From Arcanobacterium pinnipediorum (GTDB lineage: Bacteria > Actinomycetota > Actinomycetes > Actinomycetales > Actinomycetaceae): 64,000 nt of DNA. A program made the position numbers and the translations under genes. The notes beneath the pieces are model-generated. The model did not search any database. It was not told the DNA's origin and saw only the letters and a program-made list of their open reading frames with translations. This document shows, in pieces, positions 27,725 to 42,478 of this stretch; the first letter of the stretch is position 1; each line of letters opens with the position of its first letter. The DNA is taken from positions 1,488,001 through 1,552,000 of the forward strand of contig NZ_CP099547.1 of assembly GCF_023973165.1 (NCBI RefSeq). Direction: 5' to 3'.

Positions 27725-28033
27725 TCAGAGCTTAATCTCGACGCTAACATCTGCTGGTAAATCCAGACGACGTAGCGTGTCAATGGTCTTCAGAGTCGGA
27801 TCGACAATGTCGATCAGTCGCTTATGCGTACGCATTTCGAAGTGTTCGCGACTGTCCTTGTACTTGTGGGGCGAGCGAATGACCGTGAAAACGTTCTTCT
27901 CGGTCGGCAATGGCACTGGGCCCACGACCGACGCTCCTGTACGGGTAACTTCGTCGACGAGCTTTTTCGCTGCGTTGTCGATGACCTCATGGTCATAAGA
28001 CTTCAGACGGATGCGGATTTTTTGTCCCGCCAT
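27725..28033 (-). CDS. rpsJ: 30S ribosomal protein S10
   Basis: This 102-residue S10 doubles as the transcription antitermination factor Nus[21 protein letters not shown] and [23 protein letters not shown] are conserved. ATG 28033 is preceded by GGAG. The frame is 11 codons longer upstream but without support. It is the first gene of a 21-gene operon ending at rplO. About 170 bases of leader precede it. Confidence 0.97.
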   Translation of the reverse strand: MAGQKIRIRLKSYDHEVIDNAAKKLVDEVTRTGASVVGPVPLPTEKNVFTVIRSPHKYKDSREHFEMRTHKRLIDIVDPTLKTIDTLRRLDLPADVSVEIKL

Positions 28034-28371
28034 GGCGTCGTCTCCCTCTCTTTTACCGCGGAACACCGAAACCCGCAGTCGGGCGTGTCGCGGTTAAGCA
28101 TTCAACAACGTCAGCCCTATGAGATTTTCGGCGAACCGGCCTTATGTACCGAAATACTTTTGCACTTCGGCCAAGTTCTAACGTCTGGCTAAAACCAGAC
28201 AACTTGATAAGTATTGCAAATAACGAGCCACACCATCAAGTTTTAGCGTAACTTGGTGTGCCATTGCACACCGCCTCGCTCAGACTCGCTGTTCATGGTG
28301 TGCAAAACGTGCAAGTAGTTGCAACAACTATATGGCAAACGCTGACCAGCGGCCATGACGTCAGAACAAAA
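28034..28371 (-). promoter_or_regulatory. Promoter and structured leader of the S10 operon
   Basis: This gene-free stretch before rpsJ contains a candidate promoter on the minus strand (TTGATG 28234-28239, 18 bases, AATACT 28210-28215). The leader would start near 28203. At its very beginning GTCTGG and CCAGAC (28183-28188/28195-28200) form a 6-bp hairpin with a TTTTAG loop. Upstream of the promoter GGTGTGC/GCACACC (28255-28261/28266-28272) forms another perfect stem, with a second GGTGTGC-like copy near 28297. No known S10-leader motif is recognised. Confidence 0.5.
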
Positions 28372-28403
28372 GTGTGGGCCCTGCATAAAAGCAGGGCCCA
28401 CAC
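28372..28403 (-). terminator. Terminator of the str operon after tuf
   Basis: A 13-bp GC-rich stem (28372-28384/28391-28403) with a 6-base loop is followed on the minus strand by TTTTGTTC. It begins about 25 bases after the tuf stop. Confidence 0.9.
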
Positions 28404-28428
28404 GAGGTATTAGTTACCTAAAGATGCA

Positions 28429-29619
28429 TCACTTGATGATCTTGGTGACTCGACCTGAACCAACGGTACGACCACCTTCGCGGATTGCGAAGCCGAGGCC
28501 CTCTTCCATAGCAATTGGCTGGATGAGTTCGACGGTCATGTCGGTGTTGTCGCCAGGCATAACCATTTCGGTGCCCTCTGGAAGGGTGATCACGCCGGTA
28601 ACGTCAGTGGTACGGAAGTAGAACTGTGGACGGTAGTTGGAGAAGAATGGGTTGTGACGGCCACCTTCTTCCTTACCGAGCACGTAAACCTGAGCTTCGA
28701 AGTTGGTGTGTGGGGTGATGGTGCCTGGCTTGGCAACAACCTGTCCACGCTCAACATCTTCGCGCTTGGTACCACGGAGGAGAAGACCACAGTTCTCGCC
28801 TGCGTCTGCGTGATCCATGGACTTGTGGAACATTTCGATACCGGTAACGGTGGTCTTCTGTGGTGCACGGATACCGAGAATTTCAACTTCTTCGTTCAAG
28901 TTGAGCATACCGCGCTCTGCACGGCCGGTAACAACGGTTCCACGACCGGTGATGGTGAAGACGTCTTCGATTGGCATGAGGAATGGCTTATCGAGATCGC
29001 GAACTGGATCGTCGAAGTAGGTATCGACTGCATCCATGAGTTCTTCGATGGACTTCGACCACTCAGCATCGCCTTCGAGAGCCTTCAGAGCGGAGATCTT
29101 CACAACTGGAAGGTCATCGCCTGGGTATTCCTGGCTGGAAAGAAGCTCACGAACTTCCATTTCGACGAGTTCGAGGATTTCCTCATCGTCAACCATGTCA
29201 GCCTTGTTAAGAGCAACGATGATCTGTGGAACGCCAACCTGGCGAGCAAGAAGAACGTGCTCGCGGGTCTGTGCCATTGGGCCGTCGGTGGCAGCAACAA
29301 CGAGGATTGCGCCGTCCATCTGAGCAGCACCGGTAATCATGTTCTTGATGTAATCGGCGTGGCCTGGGGCGTCAACGTGAGCGTAGTGACGCTTTTCGGT
29401 CTGGTATTCAACGTGGGAAACGTTGATGGTAATACCACGCTGGCGCTCTTCTGGAGCGTTATCAACCTGGTCGAACGGGGTGAACTCGTTCAATTCTGGG
29501 TACTTGTCTGCTAGAACCTTGGTAATAGCAGCGGTCGTCGTCGTCTTTCCGTGATCGACGTGACCGATGGTACCGATATTCATGTGTGTCTTTGACTTGT
29601 CGTACTTGGCCTTGGCCAC
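28429..29619 (-). CDS. tuf: Elongation factor Tu
   Basis: This 396-residue GTPase delivers aminoacyl-tRNA to the ribosome. The G1 motif is [15 protein letters not shown]3 is DAPGHADY and G4 is NKADM, followed by domains 2 and 3 ending [15 protein letters not shown]. It starts with GTG 29619 behind AGGAGG. It is last in the rpsL-rpsG-fusA-tuf operon but also has a candidate promoter of its own in the 124-base gap after fusA. Only one copy is in this window. Confidence 0.98.
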   Translation of the reverse strand: MAKAKYDKSKTHMNIGTIGHVDHGKTTTTAAITKVLADKYPELNEFTPFDQVDNAPEERQRGITINVSHVEYQTEKRHYAHVDAPGHADYIKNMITGAAQMDGAILVVAATDGPMAQTREHVLLARQVGVPQIIVALNKADMVDDEEILELVEMEVRELLSSQEYPGDDLPVVKISALKALEGDAEWSKSIEELMDAVDTYFDDPVRDLDKPFLMPIEDVFTITGRGTVVTGRAERGMLNLNEEVEILGIRAPQKTTVTGIEMFHKSMDHADAGENCGLLLRGTKREDVERGQVVAKPGTITPHTNFEAQVYVLGKEEGGRHNPFFSNYRPQFYFRTTDVTGVITLPEGTEMVMPGDNTDMTVELIQPIAMEEGLGFAIREGGRTVGSGRVTKIIK

Positions 29620-29657
29620 TTTTGTCCTCCTGGGACTCGATGTTATTTGGTCTTCAG

Positions 29658-29685
29658 CTTATATGATTTGTGCGCTAGCACCAAA
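29658..29685 (-). promoter_or_regulatory. Possible tuf-specific promoter
   Basis: In the fusA-tuf gap the minus strand reads TTTGGT (29680-29685), 16 bases, TATAAG (29658-29663). The -10 is good and the -35 weak. Extra tuf promoters are known in other bacteria and would explain higher EF-Tu than EF-G. Confidence 0.45.
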
Positions 29686-29743
29686 CCGTGGCTAAAGAGA
29701 TCCTACTGGTCGATTGGTTTGATTGTAAATCAGACCTGTTGGC

Positions 29744-31864
29744 TCACTCGCCACGGGTCTTTTGGATAATCTCGTCGGCAACAGCCTTCGGGACTTCCTG
29801 GTACTTCGCGAACTGCATGGAGTACACAGCGCGACCTTGCGTCTTTGAACGCAAGTCGCCAATGTATCCGAACATTTCGGAAAGCGGAACGAGGGCACGA
29901 ACGATCTTGACGCCGGTCGCATCCTCCATCGAGGAGATCAGACCACGGCGTGAGTTAAGATCGCCGATCACATCTCCCATGTACTCTTCAGGAGTACGGA
30001 CCTCCACGTCCATAACTGGTTCGAGGATAACCGGATTAGCGCGCTTAGCACCTTCACGGAATACCATCTGTCCAGCAATCTTGAACGCCATTTCGGAGGA
30101 GTCGACGTCGTGGTACGCGCCGTCTTCGAGGGTGGCCTTCACGTTCACCATAGGGAATCCGGCAAGAACGCCGTTATCCATGGCTGCCTGAATACCAGCA
30201 TCGACGGACGGAATGTACTCGCGTGGCACACGGCCACCAGTCACTGCGTCAACAAACTCGTAGGTCTTGCCTTCTTCGTTTTCCTCGAGAGGTTCGAAGG
30301 TGACAATAACCTTTGCGAACTGACCGGAACCACCGGTCTGCTTCTTGTGGGTGTAGTCGATAGACTTTGCGGTTGAACGAATCGTCTCACGGTAGGCAAC
30401 CATCGGCGCACCAACGTTTGCTTCAACCTTGAACTCGCGACGCATGCGGTCAACGATAATATCCAAGTGAAGTTCGCCCATACCGCCGATAACGGTCTGA
30501 CCAGATTCTTCGTCGAGGCGAACAGTGAAGGTTGGATCTTCTTCAGCAAGTTTCTGAATAGCGATACCAAGCTTTTCTTGATCAGCCTTTGACTTTGGCT
30601 CAACTGCAACGTGGATGACTGGTTCTGGGAACGTCATCGATTCCAGTGAGATTGGGTGGTTAAGATCGGTTAGCGAATCACCGGTTGTGGTGTCCTTCAA
30701 ACCGATAACGGCATAGATGTGACCAGCGTGTGCAACATCAACAGGATTTTCCTTATTGGAGTGCATCTGGAAGATCTTGCCAATACGCTCTTTCTTACCC
30801 TTAGTAGCGTTAAGAACCTGGGAACCAGCTTCCATCGTACCGGAGTAAACACGAACGTAAGTCAAACGACCAAAGAATGGGTGGACTGCAATCTTGAACG
30901 CAAGAGCAGCAAACGGTTCTTTCTCATCTGGCTTGCGAACAAGTTCAACTTCTTCGTTGCGCGGATCGATGCCCTTAACTTCGCCAACGTCAATTGGGGA
31001 AGGAAGGAAGTCGACGACAGCATCGAGAACTGGCTGAATACCGATGTTCTTGTATGCTGAACCACAGTAAACTGGGAAGGCTTCACCTGCGATGGTCATC
31101 CGGCGAATAACTGCTTTGAGTTCTTCGATAGTTGGCTCTTCACCACCAAGATACTTATCGATGAGGTCTTCGTCGTTTTCTGAAACCTGCTCAACGAGAG
31201 CTGCACGGTATTCCTCAGCCTTAGCAAGGAGGTCAGCAGGAATTTCTTCCTCGACAACCAAGGAGCCCATTGTTGCATTGCCCTGCTCGTCCTTCTCTGG
31301 GAAACGCAAGGCTTTCATCGTCAAAAGATCGATAACGCCAGCAATATCGGACTCAGAACCGATTGGAATCTCCATCACGATTGGAGTTGCGTGCAAACGG
31401 TCTTTGAGGGTCTGTACTGAGAAGTAGAAATCGGCACCCATCTTGTCCATCTTGTTGATGAAGCAGATACGTGGAACATTGTACTTGTCAGCCTGGCGCC
31501 AAACAGTCTCAGACTGAGGCTCCACACCTTCTTTACCGTCGAAGACAGCCACTGCACCGTCGAGGACGCGCAATGAGCGCTCTACCTCAACGGTGAAGTC
31601 AACGTGTCCTGGGGTGTCAATAATGTTGATCTGATGACCCTTCCAGAAGGAAGTAACAGCAGCGGAGGTAATCGTAATACCGCGCTCTTTTTCCTGCTCC
31701 ATCCAGTCTGTGGTGGAGGCGCCATCGTGTGTTTCACCGAGCTTGTAGTTAATACCGGTGTAGAAGAGGATACGCTCAGTGACGGTGGTTTTACCCGCGT
31801 CAATGTGCGCCATAATTCCGATGTTACGGACCTTCGTGAGGTCGGTAAGCACTTCGTGTGCCAT
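29744..31864 (-). CDS. fusA: Elongation factor G
   Basis: This 706-residue translocase GTPase has G1 [15 protein letters not shown] (about residue 19-33), the switch region [11 protein letters not shown]3 DTPGHVDF and G4 NKMDKMG, followed by domains II to V. The size is normal and there is no sign of duplication. It follows rpsG after 46 bases. The domain III residues where fusidic-acid resistance mutations occur were not compared. Confidence 0.98.
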   Translation of the reverse strand: MAHEVLTDLTKVRNIGIMAHIDAGKTTVTERILFYTGINYKLGETHDGASTTDWMEQEKERGITITSAAVTSFWKGHQINIIDTPGHVDFTVEVERSLRVLDGAVAVFDGKEGVEPQSETVWRQADKYNVPRICFINKMDKMGADFYFSVQTLKDRLHATPIVMEIPIGSESDIAGVIDLLTMKALRFPEKDEQGNATMGSLVVEEEIPADLLAKAEEYRAALVEQVSENDEDLIDKYLGGEEPTIEELKAVIRRMTIAGEAFPVYCGSAYKNIGIQPVLDAVVDFLPSPIDVGEVKGIDPRNEEVELVRKPDEKEPFAALAFKIAVHPFFGRLTYVRVYSGTMEAGSQVLNATKGKKERIGKIFQMHSNKENPVDVAHAGHIYAVIGLKDTTTGDSLTDLNHPISLESMTFPEPVIHVAVEPKSKADQEKLGIAIQKLAEEDPTFTVRLDEESGQTVIGGMGELHLDIIVDRMRREFKVEANVGAPMVAYRETIRSTAKSIDYTHKKQTGGSGQFAKVIVTFEPLEENEEGKTYEFVDAVTGGRVPREYIPSVDAGIQAAMDNGVLAGFPMVNVKATLEDGAYHDVDSSEMAFKIAGQMVFREGAKRANPVILEPVMDVEVRTPEEYMGDVIGDLNSRRGLISSMEDATGVKIVRALVPLSEMFGYIGDLRSKTQGRAVYSMQFAKYQEVPKAVADEIIQKTRGE

Positions 31865-31910
31865 GGATCTCTTTCCTGATTATGCCGAGCAGTTATTGCC
31901 CGACGGCGGT

Positions 31911-32381
31911 TTACCAGCGGTAGTGTGCAAACGCACGGTTCGCTTCGGCCATCTTGTGCATGTCCTCGCGACGCTTAACAGCGGCGCCGAGGCCATTAGC
32001 GGCGTCCATGATTTCATTTTGCAAACGCTCGAGCATGGTGTGCTCACGACGCGCGCGGGAGAAATCAACGAGCCAGCGAAGCGCTAGAGTATTGGCGCGG
32101 CCTGGCTTAACCTCGACCGGCACCTGGTAGGTTGCACCACCAACACGGCGCGAACGAACTTCGAGCTGTGGGCGGATATTATCAAGTGCGCGCTTGAGAA
32201 CAGACAATGGCTCTTGGCCAGTCTTCTCACCAACTGCGGCAAGTGCACCATAAACAATGCGCTCGGCAGTGGACTTCTTGCCATCAAGAAGGACGCGATT
32301 AATAAGCTGGGTAACGACTGTTGAGCCGTGAACCGGATCGGCAATGAGTGGGCGCTTACGCGCTGGACCCTTACGTGGCAT
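31911..32381 (-). CDS. rpsG: 30S ribosomal protein S7
   Basis: This 156-residue head-assembly initiator near the E site begins [20 protein letters not shown] and contains [26 protein letters not shown]. Its ATG overlaps the rpsL stop by one base (TAATG), so translation is coupled. In E. coli S7 represses this operon through the rpsL-rpsG gap, which is absent here. Confidence 0.98.
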   Translation of the reverse strand: MPRKGPARKRPLIADPVHGSTVVTQLINRVLLDGKKSTAERIVYGALAAVGEKTGQEPLSVLKRALDNIRPQLEVRSRRVGGATYQVPVEVKPGRANTLALRWLVDFSRARREHTMLERLQNEIMDAANGLGAAVKRREDMHKMAEANRAFAHYRW

Positions 32382-32755
32382 TACTTCTTCTCCTTCTTCG
32401 CACCGTACTTGGAACGACCCTGGCTGCGGCTCTTTACGCCCTGCGTATCGAGAGCACCACGAACGATGTGGTAGCGCACACCAGGAAGGTCCTTCACACG
32501 ACCGCCGCGAACGAGCACAATCGAGTGCTCCTGGAGGTTGTGGCCTTCGCCTGGGATATATGCAGTTACTTCGATGCCCGATGAAAGACGGACACGAGCA
32601 ACCTTACGAAGAGCCGAGTTAGGCTTCTTCGGAGTTGTGGTGTACACACGGGTGCACACGCCACGACGCTGCGGGCTAGCCTTCAGCGCCGGCGTGTTTG
32701 ATGAACTCGCCTTGCTGGAGCGGCCCTTGCGGACCAGCTGCTGAATAGTTGGCAC
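32381..32755 (-). CDS. rpsL: 30S ribosomal protein S12
   Basis: This 124-residue decoding-centre protein starts at GTG 32755 ([12 protein letters not shown]) with AGGAGAAA six bases upstream. The frame is open 32 codons further but that part is not S12. Streptomycin-related residues K43 ([11 protein letters not shown]) and K88 ([12 protein letters not shown]) are both lysine, the wild-type, susceptible form. The PNSA and GVRYH blocks are intact. It is first in the str operon. Confidence 0.97.
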   Translation of the reverse strand: MPTIQQLVRKGRSSKASSSNTPALKASPQRRGVCTRVYTTTPKKPNSALRKVARVRLSSGIEVTAYIPGEGHNLQEHSIVLVRGGRVKDLPGVRYHIVRGALDTQGVKSRSQGRSKYGAKKEKK

Positions 32756-32959
32756 TATTTCTCCTGTTGATATGTCAATAGTCGAACTGCCCGCCTGCTC
32801 GCCTTTTTCGAACCTGCGGTCGGAAAGACACCGTTCTTTCCTAACGTCCACGCGAATACATATTCGAAATACCGGCCGTGTGGAGACGGGCTTTCACGAG
32901 AAAGCATTCGGTTTTTCCAATTTGGCAACGACATACGCCTGGAACGGGCACCGTTCATA

Positions 32960-32989
32960 AGACTAACTAATCGGCACTGTGTCAGTCAA
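32960..32989 (-). promoter_or_regulatory. Promoter of the str operon
   Basis: On the minus strand TTGACT (32984-32989) is followed after 18 bases by TAGTCT (32960-32965). This implies a leader of about 200 bases before rpsL at 32755. The stretch 32756-32959 has no gene. It contains no strong hairpin that I can see. Confidence 0.65.
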
Positions 32990-33056
32990 AGATTCGGAGC
33001 ATATTACTTAGTGGCACTAGGCACACAGCCCGCGGAATCTCGACAATTCACCGATA

Positions 33057-34409
33057 TCACGCTGTCATAGAGTTAATAACATCACAAATATCGCGCAGAT
33101 TCGATTGAATATTATCGCTATCCGAAGCTAGCTCGGTGATACCACTCAACTGCTCAGCTAAATCCACCAACGTTTGCAATGACTCATCCCCCCGTTTCTT
33201 CGCCGAAGCCACCATCGAAACCAGTTCTGCACTCTGTTCGTCGTCGATTCCCGTAACGCCGGTAGCTTCCCACATACCCAGCAATTGACGCGGAATAGCT
33301 AACGCCTCAACCACGCTAGTGACATATGAACCAACTTCTGCCATGTATGCCGCAGTCGTCTTCGCTTGTTGCTCTAAGGTTTCGACGTCGTCGACAAGCG
33401 CCTCACCCAACATGGCAAGGGCGCGCAACCGCTGTGCACTATCGTCACCGGCTTCATCGATAATTTCTGCAACAAAGAGGCCATACATATAGATATGCAA
33501 TCGGCTCAACGCGATCCGGAACTGGGTGCGCGAAACATTAAGATTCAACTTCGCTAGGCGCTGGGCTAACGAATCAGTGTAACCATTAACAATTGGTTGC
33601 ATCTGCGCCCAGACCGTCAAAGGCATCGTCAAGGATGAAAGCTCAGGGCGGAGAGCGCCATAGTTCGTAAACTTCTCCCCCGCCGAATTCATATAGGTCA
33701 TATCCGCACTAACTTGAGACAGCGTCGCGGTAATTTTATGCGCGAGGCCCGCCAGCACATCTTGCTTACTCATCCATTGATCCAAAAGCTCATAGATTTC
33801 ACGAGCACGATCTAAGACGTGCGGAAGTTCTCCGTCACCATCACGCGAAGGGAACCCCGAGGTGAGCTGCTCGCGCAAATGAACTTCGGATACTAACGAA
33901 CCATTTTGGAAACTCTCATACGACTCAATTCCTGCAGACGTCAAGGTTTGAACCAAAACTCCAACGCCGGATTCGGCAACCTCTCTACGGTTTAACCCTT
34001 GAGCCATATACTCTCGCTCGGCGCGACGTACTACGTCGTAAATACCCGCGACCGCGCCGTAGCGCTCTTGATCCATCGGACGCGAACGTACCGATAAAAA
34101 TCCGCCGTCGCGCAGCGGAGTGATGGTTGCAAAAACGCGGTATTCGGAGCCGTCGGCAGCAAGGTTACGCACGTAGGCCGCGAAGGGTTGACCGCTTTGC
34201 AAAGTATCCCACATAACCTTAAAAGCTGCTGCTGGCATGTCAGGGTGGCGAATGATGTTGTGCGGAGCCCCGTGGAGCTCAGTGCGTGAATAGCGTGACA
34301 TACGGGTGAAAACACTATTCGATAAATCGATAATGCCTTTGGCATCTGTTGTAGAAAAAAAGAGTTCGTCGACGCTCACTTCGTGGACTGACCCAGTTGG
34401 TTGAACCAT
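33057..34409 (-). CDS. Orphan PAS-domain protein with long helical C-terminus
   Basis: This 450-residue protein has an N-terminal PAS domain of the Aer/aerotaxis type (about residues 10-110), with the features FSTTDAKGIIDLSNSVF, ELHGAPHNIIRHPDMP, and YRVFATITPLRDG. The rest (about 120-450) is predicted helical, as in cytoplasmic methyl-accepting proteins, but the conserved receptor tip (NLLALNAAIEAAR) is absent and no membrane helix is seen. In Aer the PAS binds FAD. Whether this one does is not visible. Its ATG has AAAGGA upstream and lies only about 28 bases after a hairpin behind rpoC, so it may be expressed by read-through from rpoBC. No chemotaxis genes are nearby. Confidence 0.75.
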   Translation of the reverse strand: MVQPTGSVHEVSVDELFFSTTDAKGIIDLSNSVFTRMSRYSRTELHGAPHNIIRHPDMPAAAFKVMWDTLQSGQPFAAYVRNLAADGSEYRVFATITPLRDGGFLSVRSRPMDQERYGAVAGIYDVVRRAEREYMAQGLNRREVAESGVGVLVQTLTSAGIESYESFQNGSLVSEVHLREQLTSGFPSRDGDGELPHVLDRAREIYELLDQWMSKQDVLAGLAHKITATLSQVSADMTYMNSAGEKFTNYGALRPELSSLTMPLTVWAQMQPIVNGYTDSLAQRLAKLNLNVSRTQFRIALSRLHIYMYGLFVAEIIDEAGDDSAQRLRALAMLGEALVDDVETLEQQAKTTAAYMAEVGSYVTSVVEALAIPRQLLGMWEATGVTGIDDEQSAELVSMVASAKKRGDESLQTLVDLAEQLSGITELASDSDNIQSNLRDICDVINSMTA

Positions 34410-34436
34410 AATAAATATCCTTTTAACTAAGTTTAT

Positions 34437-34460
34437 GGCGGTGGTATTACTACCACCGCC
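34437..34460 (-). terminator. Hairpin between rpoC and the PAS gene
   Basis: A 10-bp perfect stem GGCGGTGGTA/TACCACCGCC (34437-34446/34451-34460) with a TTAC loop (minus strand: GTAA) lies 31 bases after the rpoC stop. No T-run follows on the minus strand (ATAAACTTAG), so it may be a weak terminator or a 3'-end stabiliser. Confidence 0.5.
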
Positions 34461-34491
34461 ACAAACATTAACTATCCACTACAGATACCGG

Positions 34492-38469
<3,978 letters not shown>

Positions 38470-38514
38470 GATTCCTACTTCCTCACTAAATTACGCCGAT
38501 TATTGGGCATTTCG

Positions 38515-38550
38515 TGAGGTCAGTAGCAGGCGTTGAAGCTACTGACCTCA
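38515..38550 (-). promoter_or_regulatory. 13-bp hairpin in the rpoB-rpoC gap
   Basis: TGAGGTCAGTAGC (38515-38527) pairs perfectly with 38538-38550 around a 10-base loop. No T-tract follows on the minus strand. It could be a weak attenuator, an RNase site or a protective structure that sets the rpoB:rpoC ratio. Confidence 0.5.
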
Positions 38551-38560
38551 CTGACGTTTG

Positions 38561-41500
38561 TTAGAGTTCCGAACCGGTTTGGAGATCTTCTAAACCGGTG
38601 GTGATACCGGCGCTTTGCGGAGCGCGGAAGGCATCGTCGTCGGAATCTTGGAGGTTGATCGGGTTACCGGCAGCATCCAAAGCTTCCACGTTCAAGCACA
38701 AGGAACGCATTTCTTGCACGAGAACCTTAAAGGATTCGGGGATGCCAGGTTCTGGAACATTATCGCCTTTGACGATTGCTTCATAAACCTTGACACGGCC
38801 AACAGTGTCGTCGGACTTGATAGTCAACATTTCTTGGAGGGTATGGGCTGCGCCGTAGGCCTCCAAGGCCCACACTTCCATTTCTCCGAAACGCTGTCCA
38901 CCGAACTGTGCTTTACCACCGAGTGGCTGCTGGGTAACCATAGAATATGGACCAGTAGAGCGTGCGTGGATCTTATCGTCAACCAAGTGGTGCAACTTCA
39001 GCATATACATGTAACCCACAGAAACAGGTTCTGGGAACGGGTCACCGGTACGGCCGTCAAACAGTTGCGCCTTTCCAGAAGCACCGATTAGTCGATCACC
39101 GTCTCGATTGACGTTGGTGTTTTCAAGCAAACCGCGCAGTTCATCGGATTCAACGCCGTCGAATACCGGGGTAGCTACTCGACCTTCGCGTTGGCCAACT
39201 ACTGCATTATCTGGGAGTCGCACTGCCCATTCTTCGCCTGCTTCTCGTGCTGCTGTGGCATCCCATCCTTGGGAAGCTACCCAACCGAGATGGAGTTCGA
39301 AGACCTGACCCAAGTTCATACGCGAAGGTACGCCCAAGGGGTTGAGCACGATATCAACTGGCGTTCCATCGGCCATAAATGGCATGTCTTCCAACGGAAG
39401 GATACGGGAGATAACACCCTTGTTTCCGTGGCGTCCAGCCATCTTGTCACCAATGGTGATCTTGCGGCGTTGTGCGATGTGAACTCGCACAGTTTGACGC
39501 ACGTCAGCAGCGAGCTCGTCGTGGTTTTCCGAAGAGAATTCCTTGACTCCGATAACGATTCCAGATTCACCGTGTGGCACGCGCAAGGAGGTATCACGAA
39601 CTTCCTTCGCCTTTTCACCAAAGATTGCGCGCAATAGGCGTTCTTCGGAGGTCAGCTCGGTTTCACCCTTTGGTGTAATCTTGCCAACTAAGATATCTCC
39701 AGCAGATACTTCGGCACCGATGCGGATAATGCCGCGCTCATCGAGATGAGCCAACATATCTTCACCGACGTTTGGAATATCGCGAGTGATTTCTTCTGGG
39801 CCGAGCTTGGTATCGCGGGCGTCAACTTCGTGCTCTTCAATGTGGATGGACGTCAGCAAATCTTCTGACTGGCAACGCTGGGAGACGATAATAGCATCTT
39901 CGTAGTTGTAGCCATTCCATGCCATGAAGGCAACGAGGAGGTTTTGACCCAACGCAAGTTCGCCACCGTCGGTAGCTGGACCGTCAGCGATCAGTGAGCC
40001 CTTTTCGACGCGGTCGCCTTGAGAAACTCGCACAATCTGGTTGGTACAGTTGCCGGGGTTGGAACGCTCAAACTTCAACAGCTTGTAGACGCGGTGGGTT
40101 CCGTCATCTTCTTCAACGTGGACGACGTCTGCTGAGACTTCAGTGACGACGCCGGGGGCTTGTGCAACGATTACTTCGCCCGCATCGACTGCGGCGCGAA
40201 CTTCGATACCAGTACCAACGTATGGCGCAACCGGTCGAATCAGTGGCACAGCCTGGCGCTGCATGTTCGCACCCATAAGAGCACGGTTAGCATCGTCATG
40301 CTCAAGGAATGGGATAGCTGCAGTACCTACAGAAACCATCTGGCGGGCAGAGACGTCCATGTAGCCAACTTCGTCTGCCGGAACGAGCGCTGGCTCGCCA
40401 CCGGGCAAACGTACCAGAACTTCATCTTCGACGAAGTGCCCCTCGTCGTCTAATGGAGCTGAGGCTTGTGCTACGTTGAAGCGATCTTCGTCGGCTGCAT
40501 CGAGGTAATCAATTTGATCGGTCACTCGACCGTCAACGACCTTGCGGTATGGTGTTTCGATAAACCCGAACGCATTGACTCGTCCGTAGGTTGCCAAAGA
40601 ACCGATCAGACCGATGTTTGGTCCTTCTGGGGTTTCAATTGGGCACATACGTCCGTAGTGCGATGGGTGAACGTCTCGAACTTCCATCGATGCGCGATCG
40701 CGCGAAAGACCACCTGGGCCGAGGGCGGAGAGGCGACGCTTGTGAGTCAAGCCAGCCAGTGGATTGTTTTGATCCATGAACTGGGAGAGCTGGGAGGTTC
40801 CGAAGAACTCCTTAATCGCTGCAACAATTGGCCGAATGTTAATCAACGACGACGGCGTGATAGCTTCGGCTTCTTGGGTGGTCATGCGTTCGCGGACCAT
40901 ACGATCCAACCGAGCTAAACCAGTGCGAACCTGGTTTTGGATCAGCTCACCAACTGCGCGGATGCGACGGTTACCGAAATGATCAATATCGTCAGTTTCA
41001 ACTGGGACTTCAAAACCATCTTCTGCAGTCACAACAGTTGCTTGGTTGGCGTGAAGTGCTAAGAGGTAACGCAACGTGGCGGTGACGTCTTGGAGTTGAA
41101 GCTGGCGCTGATCGGTTGCGATGTGCGTGCCGAGCTTCTTGTTGACCTTATACCGGCCCACTTTGGCCATATCGTAGCGCTTTGGGTTGTGGTAGAAGTT
41201 GTTGATCAGTGCCCGGCCAGCTTCAGCCGTTGGTGGTTCACCTGGGCGAAGCTTGCGGTAGAGATCTTGTAACGCTTCTTCTTGGGTTTTAACCGAATCC
41301 TTATCCAAGGTGTCAAGGAGAATCGGGAAGTCCTTGAATTCTTCGCGAATCTCAGCTTCAGACATGCCCAGAGCCTTGAGGAAAACGGTGGCTGACTGCT
41401 TACGCTTACGATCAACGCGCACACCGACGGTGTCACGCTTGTCAATTTCGAACTCCAACCATGCTCCGCGCGATGGGATGACTTTGGTAGAGTAGATATA

Positions 41501-42025
41501 CTTATCGGAGGTCTTATCTGCCATGCGTTCAAAGTAGACGCCTGGAGAACGAACCAACTGCGAAACGACGACGCGCTCGGTTCCGTTAATGATGAAGGTT
41601 CCTTGCGGAGTCATCAACGGGAAATCACCGATGAAAGTGGTCTGTGACTTAATTTCGCCGGTTTCATAGTTTTGGAATTCTGCGGTGACATACAACGCAG
41701 CGGAGTAGGTAAGATCCTTCTCTTTACATTCTGCGATCGAGGCTTTTTCTTCTTCGAGATGCGGATTGGATAGGACTAATCCCATCGTTCCTGCGGTGTT
41801 CTCGATGGGTGAGACCTCATCAAAAATTTCTTCAAGGCCAGACTTTTCACCTTCGGCAGCGTTTGCACGCCATTCTTCGGAACCGATGAGCCAGCCGTAG
41901 CTGGAGGTCTGAAGGCCGAGGAGGTCTGGAACTGATAGTGGTTCGTTGATCTTTGCAAACGACACACGATCAGAAACTAATTTGCCGTTCACGACGGTGG
42001 GCGTAGGGGTGCTATGCGCAGCCAA
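38561..42025 (-). CDS. rpoB: DNA-directed RNA polymerase subunit beta
   Basis: This is a 1154-residue beta subunit. The rifampicin-binding region [20 protein letters not shown] and [19 protein letters not shown] matches the susceptible wild-type pattern, with the usual Asp, His and Ser present. The region with GHNEDAI-like NYEDAI and the C-terminal clamp motif [24 protein letters not shown] are complete. It starts with TTG 42025 behind AAGGATCACC. It lies downstream of rplJ-rplL, separated by a 450-base leader with a terminator-like hairpin. Confidence 0.98.
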   Translation of the reverse strand: MAAHSTPTPTVVNGKLVSDRVSFAKINEPLSVPDLLGLQTSSYGWLIGSEEWRANAAEGEKSGLEEIFDEVSPIENTAGTMGLVLSNPHLEEEKASIAECKEKDLTYSAALYVTAEFQNYETGEIKSQTTFIGDFPLMTPQGTFIINGTERVVVSQLVRSPGVYFERMADKTSDKYIYSTKVIPSRGAWLEFEIDKRDTVGVRVDRKRKQSATVFLKALGMSEAEIREEFKDFPILLDTLDKDSVKTQEEALQDLYRKLRPGEPPTAEAGRALINNFYHNPKRYDMAKVGRYKVNKKLGTHIATDQRQLQLQDVTATLRYLLALHANQATVVTAEDGFEVPVETDDIDHFGNRRIRAVGELIQNQVRTGLARLDRMVRERMTTQEAEAITPSSLINIRPIVAAIKEFFGTSQLSQFMDQNNPLAGLTHKRRLSALGPGGLSRDRASMEVRDVHPSHYGRMCPIETPEGPNIGLIGSLATYGRVNAFGFIETPYRKVVDGRVTDQIDYLDAADEDRFNVAQASAPLDDEGHFVEDEVLVRLPGGEPALVPADEVGYMDVSARQMVSVGTAAIPFLEHDDANRALMGANMQRQAVPLIRPVAPYVGTGIEVRAAVDAGEVIVAQAPGVVTEVSADVVHVEEDDGTHRVYKLLKFERSNPGNCTNQIVRVSQGDRVEKGSLIADGPATDGGELALGQNLLVAFMAWNGYNYEDAIIVSQRCQSEDLLTSIHIEEHEVDARDTKLGPEEITRDIPNVGEDMLAHLDERGIIRIGAEVSAGDILVGKITPKGETELTSEERLLRAIFGEKAKEVRDTSLRVPHGESGIVIGVKEFSSENHDELAADVRQTVRVHIAQRRKITIGDKMAGRHGNKGVISRILPLEDMPFMADGTPVDIVLNPLGVPSRMNLGQVFELHLGWVASQGWDATAAREAGEEWAVRLPDNAVVGQREGRVATPVFDGVESDELRGLLENTNVNRDGDRLIGASGKAQLFDGRTGDPFPEPVSVGYMYMLKLHHLVDDKIHARSTGPYSMVTQQPLGGKAQFGGQRFGEMEVWALEAYGAAHTLQEMLTIKSDDTVGRVKVYEAIVKGDNVPEPGIPESFKVLVQEMRSLCLNVEALDAAGNPINLQDSDDDAFRAPQSAGITTGLEDLQTGSEL

Positions 42026-42386
42026 AGGTGATCCTTCCCTGGGTTCTGGTAAGGGATATGCACTTACTCAATCTCGAAACGACCATTCATTTTGCCGGAT
42101 ATGCCGGTAAAAAGCACTATTTTCAAGGAAAAATGGTAGCCAAAAGACAAGCCATGCAAGTTTCTAATTTACCGTTCGAACACAGGAAAGTCCACCCCTA
42201 ACCACTGTGGTAGGGGTCACGACTCCTATAGACCTACAAACTATCCTCGAATCTCTGTACGGCTGCCGTGCTACGTACAGGTTCCTCGATAGGAATGTGG
42301 GTTAAGAAAAATTCTTAACGCGAAAACTCTCCCATACTTTGCGCCCTGATGCAAGTAGAGATAGTCACACGCGATATTTATCAAGA
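42026..42386 (-). promoter_or_regulatory. Leader region upstream of rpoB
   Basis: This stretch has no gene. On the minus strand it contains two notable hairpins: GTTAAGAA/TTCTTAAC (42301-42319) and CCCCTA.CCAC/GTGG.TAGGGG (42195-42216). A weak promoter-like pair follows nearer rpoB (TTGCAT, 15 bases, TACCAT around 42123-42150). It is presumably the region where rpoBC expression is set apart from rplJL. Confidence 0.4.
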
Positions 42387-42415
42387 GATCCCCCAAACAA
42401 TAAGTTTGGGGGATC
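42387..42415 (-). terminator. Attenuator/terminator after rplL
   Basis: A 12-bp perfect stem GATCCCCCAAAC (42387-42398) with 42404-42415 and loop AATAA stands about 64 bases after the rplL stop. The minus-strand sequence after it is TCTTGATAAAT, a poor T-tract, fitting partial termination between rplL and rpoB as in many bacteria. Confidence 0.7.
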
Positions 42416-42478
42416 GTCTCAACCGCTGGTGATTAACCAACAAGTATTGTGTGATGATTGCGGATCACTCCGCATAGA

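Noticed and set aside
28654..29514. Long open frame on the plus strand inside tuf (286 codons)
   Set aside because: It is the mirror frame of a highly biased gene. There is no ribosome site and the predicted protein has no recognisable pattern.
33057..34409. Complete methyl-accepting chemotaxis receptor
   Set aside because: The conserved signalling tip and membrane helices are absent, so I call it only a PAS-domain protein.
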